Below, piece after piece: positions 5,436-11,528 of a stretch of 11,870 bases of DNA (positions are counted from its first letter, which is position 1; each line of letters starts with the position of its first letter). Source of the stretch: Bacteroidota bacterium (GTDB lineage: Bacteria; Bacteroidota; Bacteroidia; Bacteroidales; UBA1556); contig QMPB01000082.1 of NCBI GenBank assembly GCA_003648395.1, positions 1 through 11,870 on the forward strand, read 5' to 3'. A program made the position numbers and the translations under genes. The notes beneath the pieces were generated by a model. That model had not been told where the DNA came from and did no database searches. It saw only the letters and a program-made list of their open reading frames with translations.

Positions 5436-7538
5436 ATGTTATTAGAAAATAAAAATAACTTAAAAGAATTAAGTACAACAGGTAAATCTGTTTATAAAGA
5501 CGATAAATTCTTTAAAGCTATAGTAAAAAGTTTAACCCCTAGTATTATATATGCTAGTAATGAAAAACTTCTGGATTCGTTTTCTGAATGTCTGGTGAAT
5601 TATTCTCCTATTAGTATTAATATAATTGACTTCTGGGATAAAACTCCAGAAGAGGGATCTTATATTATTCCTCAACCTAACAATCCAGAGCAATATGATA
5701 ATTTTATTACTCAAGTAGACCAAGATTACATGACGGTTTTAGACCCAGTCTTACATGAAGAATTTCATGTACCCGAAAATGATGAATTTCAATCTAACTA
5801 TATACCTTCTGTTGATTATGGGTTTCATATAGGCTCTACTATTGACTTAAAAGATCAACTAGCTTATATTTTTATGCATAATGTTTATTCAGTTACAGAA
5901 ATAGCAAAACGAAGTACAAATTTAAAATCAAGAGTACAAGATATACTTAAACGATTAAATTTAGAAACTACTCTTATGAATAATGTAAATAATCTTTTTA
6001 CTGAAGATAGATATATTATTAATGGAGAATGGGTTACAAAAAAAGGTACATACGCAGCCTTAACATACTCAGCACACCAAGCTATCGATTCGGAAGTACA
6101 ACCTTATAGACAGAATACTCCTTTTGTATTTGATATTAAAGATATAGTCCCTTTTGCTTATCAAGTAGAAGGTTCTGTATTTCCTGCTATATTTGATTAC
6201 TTTATTGTACCTTTAAGTCACCCTATTGGATATACTTACGATTATAGAATGTTGTGCCCAGTCCAAGGAGATTATGATTATGATAACTCAGGATTTGATA
6301 AAGGATTTATAGATTTTGTATTATCAAGACAGATAGAATCTTTAAATACCCTTAAGGTAAATTGTTTATGTGATTCAAATTATGAGCCTTGTTGTAACAC
6401 CTTTCCAGATGGGTCAACAGGTGCCCCTAAATTCGAATCGGAGTTTGAAGAGTTTACTTGTTTAAATTACTCAGGCGGACAATACGCAAGGTGGTTTGTT
6501 ATATCATGTACGGATGGATCAGAGATTATTTGGGATGAAATAGACCAAGATAATGTTTTATTAAAGAAATCTAACGGTATAATCCAAAGTCACCAAACTG
6601 AATACCCTAATTATCAAGGTTGGGTATTTCATAAATGGGAATTTACAAATGGGAATTTTTTAATAAAATTCTATAGAGAAGCGGATGCTTATTATAGTGA
6701 AAATTTAGTAATTGAATATAATCAAGGTGGAGCAGTCCATTCGAGATGGAATAATGGTTGGCAAACAAATATTCAACAACTTGGATATACTTCTAGATTT
6801 GAAAGTACTCTTTATGACGAAATAGAAATAACCCAAGGTACAGACGAATTATTACCTTTTGGGTTTGAAGATAATCCTGACGTAACAGAAGCTTTATTTC
6901 TTGACGGGGAAGGTCCTAATCCAGCTTTTGTAGTCCCTACTTGGTGGGTTTATAATCCTATGGATTGGTCTAATATTAATTGTGATAACCAACCTGTTAT
7001 TATTAATGCTGGGTTTGCTAATTATGGTGAATCTGTCTTATGTGCTCCTTTTGGGTTTGAAGATGATCCTGATGTTACAATGCAATATTTCTTAGACGGT
7101 AATGGACCAAATCCTGGATTAATTATACCACCTGGATATGTTCAAGATCCTTGGAATCCTAATCATGGGTTTGACGATTCTTCTATTATTTTGCCTTGTG
7201 AAATTGACCCTGATTATTTGTTAGATCCGCTTAACATAGCAGGATTCTTCTACAATCATAAATTATCAGAACCTTGTTTACCTAAAAATGCAACTATTGG
7301 AATAAAAGCAGTCGATTTACCATCAAATTTCTATGCTATTATTAATCCAATAAATAATAGTATATTTGGTTATCAAGACGATCCAAACATAACATTAATT
7401 AATTACTTAAATAACACAGGACCTAATCCAGACGATGTTATTCCTTTAGGATACACATGGGATTCGTTAGATCAAAACGGAGCATTAGCAAATCAAGGTG
7501 GAACAGACCCACTAAATAAATCAGGAACACTTAATTAA
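5436..7538 (+). CDS. 7: Baseplate wedge gp7-like protein with repeat-bearing C-terminal extension
   Basis: This 700-residue protein probably completes the (gp6)2-gp7 wedge core. Support comes from its position directly after gp6 and from two stretches resembling T4 gp7: KKGTYAALTYSAHQAIDSEV (202-221; compare TKGIEASYKFLF... of gp7) and FDYFIVPLSHPIGYTYDYRM (about 253-272; compare RFVHPVGFGFIAI). T4 gp7 is longer (1032), and the N-terminal beta-propeller-like part of T4 is absent. Residues 310-320 are Cys-rich (C310, C312, C319, C320). Residues about 335-460 form an aromatic-rich beta-like block, and residues 475-681 hold three copies of a 'FGFEDDPDVT...FLDG.GPNP...IP.GY' unit. AAGGA (5426-5430) precedes the ATG by 5 nt. 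The gp7 assignment is by motif memory and synteny; the function of the extension is unknown. Confidence 0.6.
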   Translation: MLLENKNNLKELSTTGKSVYKDDKFFKAIVKSLTPSIIYASNEKLLDSFSECLVNYSPISINIIDFWDKTPEEGSYIIPQPNNPEQYDNFITQVDQDYMTVLDPVLHEEFHVPENDEFQSNYIPSVDYGFHIGSTIDLKDQLAYIFMHNVYSVTEIAKRSTNLKSRVQDILKRLNLETTLMNNVNNLFTEDRYIINGEWVTKKGTYAALTYSAHQAIDSEVQPYRQNTPFVFDIKDIVPFAYQVEGSVFPAIFDYFIVPLSHPIGYTYDYRMLCPVQGDYDYDNSGFDKGFIDFVLSRQIESLNTLKVNCLCDSNYEPCCNTFPDGSTGAPKFESEFEEFTCLNYSGGQYARWFVISCTDGSEIIWDEIDQDNVLLKKSNGIIQSHQTEYPNYQGWVFHKWEFTNGNFLIKFYREADAYYSENLVIEYNQGGAVHSRWNNGWQTNIQQLGYTSRFESTLYDEIEITQGTDELLPFGFEDNPDVTEALFLDGEGPNPAFVVPTWWVYNPMDWSNINCDNQPVIINAGFANYGESVLCAPFGFEDDPDVTMQYFLDGNGPNPGLIIPPGYVQDPWNPNHGFDDSSIILPCEIDPDYLLDPLNIAGFFYNHKLSEPCLPKNATIGIKAVDLPSNFYAIINPINNSIFGYQDDPNITLINYLNNTGPNPDDVIPLGYTWDSLDQNGALANQGGTDPLNKSGTLN
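6858..6974 (+). repeat. Protein repeat unit 1 (FGFED.PDVT...GPNP)
   Basis: Encodes residues 475-513 of the gp7-like protein. It starts FGFEDNPDVT, has LDGEGPNP in the middle, and ends in a Trp-rich segment. It is the first of three related units. Confidence 0.85.
7050..7169 (+). repeat. Protein repeat unit 2 (FGFED.PDVT...GPNP)
   Basis: Encodes residues 539-578 of the gp7-like protein: FGFEDDPDVT, LDGNGPNP, IIPPGY, then DPWNPNHG. This is the best-formed copy; it begins 64 residues after unit 1. Confidence 0.85.
7365..7478 (+). repeat. Protein repeat unit 3, degenerate (FGYQDDPNIT...GPNP)
   Basis: Encodes residues 644-681 of the gp7-like protein: FGYQDDPNIT, LNNTGPNP, VIPLGY. It is more diverged than units 1 and 2 and begins 105 residues after unit 2, so the units are dispersed and not strictly tandem. 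Confidence 0.8.
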
Positions 7539-7548
7539 AAGGACTCAA

Positions 7549-8529
7549 ATGGCTCAACCAACCCAAATAAATCAAAATTTCAAAGAGAGGTTACAACCTG
7601 TCCAAGGAATATTTACTGTTCAAGTATTTAATGAGCATGATGTGCTTATACAAGAATATAAAAATAAAAATACAATTATGACTAGAGTACCATTTAACTT
7701 TTTGTCTTTAAGTTACGGTGGAGGACGTGCAGGAATTTCTAGAGACGGAGTACAAGCAGAATGGCCCGTTATGAATCTAGAAGATTTTAATATTGATTGT
7801 ATAGCCTTAGGTACAGACGGTGTTGACCAAGCCTTTGCACCCAAAGAAGTGTTACCTAATAGAGATCGTTTATTTAGTGAAGATAATTTATGGGATGCTT
7901 ATGAAGCTGGGACTATTACTCAATTAGAAGAAGATAAAGATAAGTACATATATCAAATGCACTTTAAAACTTCTCATGATACAGGGCCAGTATTAGCAAA
8001 CGGTATAAAAATTAATGAAGGGCCTTCATTGCCTTGGTGTTCAGACGATAATGTAATGAAATATTATAATATGGCATACGACCCAACTAATCAAAATGGT
8101 ACAAATACAGACGCTACTTCAATGAGCATTAAATCTTCAAATACTAATTTAAGAATAGATTATGAATTCGTTTTAGGTCAATATGCAGGTAATGGTATTT
8201 GGGATACAGCAGTAGAATATTCTGAGGCTGCTTTGTATATGAAGTATAATCCTAATCACTTAGGACGAGGAGTAGCTTGTGACCACCCTGATTATTTATT
8301 TGGGGATCCTTTAGGTGCTTTATTTAGTATGAAAACATTTCCGGTTGTTAAGAAAACAGAAGCTTGTTGGATGAAAATTCATTGGACTATTATATTTGGA
8401 GATGCTGACGTTAATATTATAACAGATACCTCTTCGGACTTAAATTTTAAAACTGTTTTAACTCCTCTTTGTATAAATGAAGATCCTTCTAACTTATCAG
8501 AAACACAAACGGGAGTTTGTGAGCTATGA
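7549..8529 (+). CDS. Putative baseplate/tail appendage protein, unrecognised
   Basis: This 326-residue protein has no signal peptide, no membrane segment and no family I can name. It begins with a polar segment, then FTVQVFNEHDVLIQEYKNKNTIMTRV (about 22-47), followed by IDCIALGTDGV and a 'LPNRDRLFSE' stretch. This combination (strand pair, 'Asn near a turn', ALGT) recalls N-terminal parts of phage tail fibre and baseplate-periphery proteins. The C-terminal part has FSMKTFPVVKKTEACWMKIHWTIIF, a strand pair ending in an aromatic motif. T4 has gp8 (334 residues) after gp7, so length and position would suit a gp8 role, but I see no sequence similarity to gp8. AAAAGGA (7537-7543) precedes the ATG by 5 nt. 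The last codons overlap the next gene by ATGA, indicating coupling. Confidence 0.5.
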   Translation: MAQPTQINQNFKERLQPVQGIFTVQVFNEHDVLIQEYKNKNTIMTRVPFNFLSLSYGGGRAGISRDGVQAEWPVMNLEDFNIDCIALGTDGVDQAFAPKEVLPNRDRLFSEDNLWDAYEAGTITQLEEDKDKYIYQMHFKTSHDTGPVLANGIKINEGPSLPWCSDDNVMKYYNMAYDPTNQNGTNTDATSMSIKSSNTNLRIDYEFVLGQYAGNGIWDTAVEYSEAALYMKYNPNHLGRGVACDHPDYLFGDPLGALFSMKTFPVVKKTEACWMKIHWTIIFGDADVNIITDTSSDLNFKTVLTPLCINEDPSNLSETQTGVCEL

Positions 8530-9491
8530 GTTGTTTAAACGCTTGTACAACAGAATCCTGGTATGAAGCACAATCTAGTTATGATGTAAGATGGAATGTT
8601 AAAGGTGACGTAGTTTTTGAAGCTCAAGGAAACATTCTTAAAGTACAAAGTCGATCGGATGAAGACGTCTATTTTGTAGTAGAATTAACAATCCTTTCTA
8701 ATCCTAACGAAATAATTCAAGGGACTTATGTTCATGAAAGAGTACCGTCTGTATGTTTAGAAGCAACTATAGAAGAGACTTCTAATAATGAAAGTTTCTT
8801 TAATATAAACGAAACCTCTTTATGTATAAGTACATATACAGTAACCGCAAATTTAGAATCTTCTTATTTATGGGAGGTCCAACCTGGCTGGACTATTCAA
8901 GGGCAAGGCACTAATACAGTAATAATAGAAAGTACCTCAAATTTAACAGAGCAGTTTTATTTAAGGTGTTTAGTTCGTTCTAAAGATTTTCAAGAAGTTC
9001 AAATACAAAAAATATACAGTCATGTAAGATCTATGAATCCTTCTTGCTTATATTTTAGAGTAAAAAGTCCAGAAGGACCAAGGGAATTAAGACCTAAAAA
9101 TATGTACTATTATAAAGTTTCTACTATTTACGGAGCGTGTCCTATTCCTGGACCTGGATTTCATTGGCATCCTATGTCGCCTAGAGTTAATCCAACTTAT
9201 AATCCTTATTTACCCCAAGAACCCCTAGAATTTCAAGAACCCCTAGAAGTTCAAGAGACCATAGAAGTTCAAAATCCAGAACCTTTTATTCCTTTAGTTA
9301 ACTTCAGAGAGAAAAATAATAACTTCAGACATAAAGATGGAAATTTCTATGTAGCAGATTTATTTAGACCTGTTATTACAGAAGAAACACATTATGAATT
9401 AATAAATCCTGTTTCTAAAGAAAATCAAGACAAACCACAAGAAGTAAAAGAAATTATTTCTTATATAAAACAAATTAAACCACCGTGTTAA
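8526..9491 (+). CDS. Virion protein with PKD/Ig-like modules and hexapeptide repeat
   Basis: This 321-residue protein probably forms part of a tail appendage. Residues about 100-165 contain YTVTANLESSYLWEV, PGWTI and GQGTNTVII (W116, W122, G126-N130), the pattern of PKD-like modules that are common in Bacteroidota surface proteins. Residues about 17-65 (VRWNVKGDVVFEAQGN... followed by VYFVVELTI) look like a diverged first copy. Cysteines are scattered (C3, C7 and later ones). Residues 231-254 are a Pro/Glu-rich hexapeptide repeat, and the tail is charged, ending PPC. Ig-like modules in phage virion proteins are often linked to weak surface binding. The ATG shares ATGA with the previous stop; GGGAG at 8511-8515 is a distant ribosome binding site, so coupling is likely. 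Receptor binding is inferred, not shown. Confidence 0.5.
   Translation: MSCLNACTTESWYEAQSSYDVRWNVKGDVVFEAQGNILKVQSRSDEDVYFVVELTILSNPNEIIQGTYVHERVPSVCLEATIEETSNNESFFNINETSLCISTYTVTANLESSYLWEVQPGWTIQGQGTNTVIIESTSNLTEQFYLRCLVRSKDFQEVQIQKIYSHVRSMNPSCLYFRVKSPEGPRELRPKNMYYYKVSTIYGACPIPGPGFHWHPMSPRVNPTYNPYLPQEPLEFQEPLEVQETIEVQNPEPFIPLVNFREKNNNFRHKDGNFYVADLFRPVITEETHYELINPVSKENQDKPQEVKEIISYIKQIKPPC
9216..9269 (+). repeat. Three 18-bp tandem repeats (hexapeptide QEPLEV type)
   Basis: Units at 9216-9233, 9234-9251 and 9252-9269 encode QEPLEF, QEPLEV and QETIEV; a partial fourth unit (QNPEPF) follows. Units 1 and 2 differ by two bases. The repeat is in frame and would form an extended Pro/Glu linker or stalk between the beta-rich N-terminal part and the C-terminal segment. 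Its copy number may vary by slippage. Confidence 0.85.
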
Positions 9492-9500
9492 AGGAACCCC

Positions 9501-9845
9501 ATGGCAGATTATAACAGTATTTTTACCGGAGCAGAAATAGACCAAGCAATAGCAAGTATAAGAACCCAAGAGCACCCTATTACCGTATGGGAAGGGACTT
9601 CAATGTGCGTTAATATAAGTGAACTTACCCCTTCACCTTCTGGCGAATTAATAGGAGAATTTAAAGTTTATTTTAGTGGTGATTTTAATGGAGTTATCAT
9701 GCTTGACGTTAGCTCAACTTCTGTTTTATCATATGGGGAAATTCGTGACGTTGAAGTTAAATATAATAATTTTGAAATAACTATCTCTTCTATCACCTCA
9801 GGAGCTAAAATAACAAAAATTAAAAGGATACAACATGGTATATGA
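9501..9845 (+). CDS. Small tail-appendage protein A with FTGxEIDQA motif
   Basis: This 114-residue protein begins MADYNSIFTGAEIDQAIASI. The 'S.FTG.EID.A' helix-start motif occurs, from memory, at the N-termini of many phage tail fibre or appendage proteins and is probably an attachment or oligomerisation segment. The remainder (about 25-114) is beta-rich without a recognised family and ends in a basic stretch KITKIKRI. AAAGGA (9490-9495) precedes the ATG by 5 nt, and the gene overlaps the next by 11 bp. It shares its N-terminal motif with the following gene, so the two are probably old duplicates. A small decoration or fibre-tip protein is plausible. Confidence 0.5.
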   Translation: MADYNSIFTGAEIDQAIASIRTQEHPITVWEGTSMCVNISELTPSPSGELIGEFKVYFSGDFNGVIMLDVSSTSVLSYGEIRDVEVKYNNFEITISSITSGAKITKIKRIQHGI

Positions 9846-10203
9846 TAGTCAATTTACAGGTGAAGAAATAGATCAAGCTGTCCAGGATATTCAAGACATA
9901 AACCAATGGGTTTTAGTGTACGATACACCTAAGGATTGTGGTGTTAAATTATCAGAATTATCTGAACCTTTAGGGTCTTTTAAAATAATTGGAAAATATG
10001 ACGACCTTCCATTAGATAATGTTACTAATATAATTAATCCTCCTGGTCCATTAATAGGATTCCTAGAAATTTATTCAGTATTGAATAACGCAATAGGGTC
10101 TGCTGGAGTAGGGCGTCTAGAAGTTCAAAACCAAGAAATAAAGTGGAATGCTCAAGACCCAATTAGGAAAATTTATATTCACAGAATAGAAAGGTGGCAG
10201 TAA
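9835..10203 (+). CDS. Small tail-appendage protein B with FTGxEIDQA motif
   Basis: This 122-residue protein begins MVYDSQFTGEEIDQAVQDI, matching the N-terminal motif of the preceding protein (FTG.EIDQA at residues 7-15). After that the two also share an SEL-plus-G.F/G.L pattern around residues 40-55 but are otherwise strongly diverged, as expected for a common anchor with different exposed domains. The C-terminus is strand-rich and ends IYIHRIERWQ, echoing the ITKIKRIQ end of protein A. AAAAGGA (9822-9828) lies 6 nt before the ATG. The stop TAA overlaps the next start as TAATG. The function is unknown beyond a probable virion role. Confidence 0.5.
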   Translation: MVYDSQFTGEEIDQAVQDIQDINQWVLVYDTPKDCGVKLSELSEPLGSFKIIGKYDDLPLDNVTNIINPPGPLIGFLEIYSVLNNAIGSAGVGRLEVQNQEIKWNAQDPIRKIYIHRIERWQ

Positions 10204-10706
10204 TGAGTTTATCTCAGAATTCGTATAGTACAACTTCAAATATAATATTTGGTTCTGATAAATTACCTAAAATTTGGGTTAATGCTCAAACTTTTGTGTT
10301 GCCTACTATAACTCTTTCTCCTCCACAAATTAATAATAGATCAGGGGCTTTAATAGCTTTAGCTTCTGATGTTGTTGATTATGGGGATTTATCCGTCGAT
10401 TTAATCCTAGATAAAGAATGGAAAGTATGGGATGATTTATATAAGTTTTTTATTCAAGAGCTAGATGTAACAAAAGGGAATTTCCTAAAACAAAAGACCC
10501 TTGATATATTTATTGAATATTTTGATGGTTCAGGAGAATCGCGTAAAAAATTTCAATTTTATAATTGCCGTTTAATGACTTTCGGAGAAGTACAAAGCAC
10601 CACAACCGATCAAGAAGACCCTTTGAATTTTTTAAATGTTACATTCTTATTTGACTATATGGAAGATATGAGCCTTCAGTTTAGGGATAGTTGTGGCTCG
10701 GATTAA
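10203..10706 (+). CDS. Tail tube-like protein (gp19-like)
   Basis: The product is 167 residues from the ATG at 10203; T4 gp19 tail tube is 163. After a short N-terminal arm, LPKIWVNAQTFVLPTITLSP fits the first strands of a tail-tube barrel. VDYGDLSVDLILDKEWKVWDDL gives a strand and helix like the 'tv...D......f..W' part of gp19. The end FLNVTFLFDYMED parallels FEVTLALDYWE, the closing strand of gp19. A GTG at 10194 in the same frame would add three residues, but AAAGG (10190-10194) lies 8 nt before the ATG and the ATG shares TAATG with the upstream stop, so I prefer ATG. An alternative is a tube-initiator or terminator paralogue (gp48/gp54 N-terminal type). The stop codon lies inside the first 11-bp repeat. 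Confidence 0.6.
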   Translation: MSLSQNSYSTTSNIIFGSDKLPKIWVNAQTFVLPTITLSPPQINNRSGALIALASDVVDYGDLSVDLILDKEWKVWDDLYKFFIQELDVTKGNFLKQKTLDIFIEYFDGSGESRKKFQFYNCRLMTFGEVQSTTTDQEDPLNFLNVTFLFDYMEDMSLQFRDSCGSD

Positions 10707-10733
10707 TTTAAGATTAAATTAAGATTAATTTAG
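10701..10733 (+). repeat. Three 11-bp direct repeats upstream of the sigma gene
   Basis: Units GATTAATTTAA (10701-10711), GATTAAATTAA (10712-10722) and GATTAATTTAG (10723-10733) follow each other with no gap and are immediately followed by TATAAT. TTAATTTAA and TTAAATTAA are reverse complements, so the array is also a chain of short A/T dyads. An 11-bp period is close to one helical turn. The array starts at the last codon of the tube gene and fills most of the intergenic space. Confidence 0.85.
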
Positions 10734-10739
10734 TATAAT
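10734..10739 (+). promoter_or_regulatory. Putative promoter of the gp55-like gene
   Basis: TATAAT directly follows the 11-bp repeats and lies 24 nt before the GTG start, the same distance as the late box before gp25. As TATAATAACA it is also a near-match to the late consensus TATAAATACT. No good -35 hexamer (TTGACA) is seen; the A/T-rich repeats could act as an UP-like element. Whether this promoter is read by host sigma, a middle-gene activator or the phage late sigma factor cannot be decided from sequence alone. Confidence 0.5.
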
Positions 10740-10757
10740 AACACATAAAGGATTAAA

Positions 10758-11528
10758 GTGATTATTTATATCTACGAGCCTATTTTAAACTCCGAATTGG
10801 TTCTAACAAACAACTCAAAAAAATTAAAATTAAATCCCGATTTGCTTTATGAAGAGTATATTCCTAAAATAAAATCCCTGAGAGAAGAATTTATTCTTTT
10901 AGAACAAAGATCAGAAGCTGGCGAAATAGGGCTTCAAAAAGAAAAGAAAAAAATCAGAGACGAAATTCGGATTTTATCATCTCGAACTTATACAACAAGG
11001 ACCAACGCAGAATTTGGTAAAATGATTATTCTTATTATTGATCGCATAGCATCTAGACCTCAATTTAGTGGTTATACATATCTTGATGAAATGAAATCAC
11101 TAGCTGTTGAGCATATTATGTCTTATTCGCATGGGTTTGATCCATTCAGGACTTCAAAAATATCAGGTCAATATGCATCAGCTTTTGCGTATATAAGTAC
11201 AATAGCATTTAATGCTTTTATTGCTACTATTAATAAATTTAAACGAAACCAAGCTAAAGCTAAAGAAGACTTCCTTGAGACTCAAAAACTTATTCATAGA
11301 GAAGCTAATTGCTCTACTTATGGTCCTGAATTTGAAAATGCTTCAAGGAAAATAACTTATATTCATCTTGAACCTGGTGAATTAAATAAAAAACTACATG
11401 AAACTACTATTACTGAAGCTACTGATTTTTGGATTCCTGCCGATTACAAGATCACTCAAAAAGAAATGGACTTTGTATTAAAATATGAATATAATATTAG
11501 TATTAGAAGGCTTTCATGCATCAAATGA
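10758..11528 (+). CDS. 55: Late-transcription sigma factor, gp55-like
   Basis: This 256-residue protein would redirect host RNA polymerase to late promoters. The core at 88-170 aligns by eye with T4 gp55: 'GKMIILIIDRIASRPQFSGY' (to Y106) against LAIMLIAEGLSKRFNFSGY, with TYLDEM at 107-112; then FDPF, AFAYISTIAFNAF (142-154) against AYITQACFNAF, followed by a Lys/Arg helix (KRNQAKAKE). T4 gp55 has 185 residues; this protein has about 70 more, mainly an N-terminal extension with a charged, coiled-coil-like helix at about 38-75. T4 gp55 ends in a hydrophobic/acidic sliding-clamp-binding tail (LDFLYE); EMDFVLKYE at 236-244 may be its counterpart but is followed by 12 further residues. The start is GTG with AAAGGA (10747-10752) 5 nt upstream; there is no earlier ATG in frame. 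The 3' end overlaps the endonuclease gene. Confidence 0.75.
   Translation: MIIYIYEPILNSELVLTNNSKKLKLNPDLLYEEYIPKIKSLREEFILLEQRSEAGEIGLQKEKKKIRDEIRILSSRTYTTRTNAEFGKMIILIIDRIASRPQFSGYTYLDEMKSLAVEHIMSYSHGFDPFRTSKISGQYASAFAYISTIAFNAFIATINKFKRNQAKAKEDFLETQKLIHREANCSTYGPEFENASRKITYIHLEPGELNKKLHETTITEATDFWIPADYKITQKEMDFVLKYEYNISIRRLSCIK

Noticed and set aside
10194..10202. GTG start for the tail-tube-like protein
   Set aside because: It gives three extra residues but would have its start within the AAAGG ribosome binding site; the ATG at 10203 has proper spacing and a TAATG overlap.
10701..10733. Rho-independent terminator at the end of the tube gene
   Set aside because: The dyads consist almost only of A/T, have loops of two bases unless the stem is shortened, and are not followed by a T-tract. 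I therefore list the region as a repeat array. No convincing terminator was found elsewhere.
10763..10770. Reverse-strand TATAAATA near the start of the sigma gene
   Set aside because: An exact late-box match on the minus strand, but no minus-strand gene lies downstream of it and it is coding sequence on the + strand. A few chance matches are expected at this AT content.
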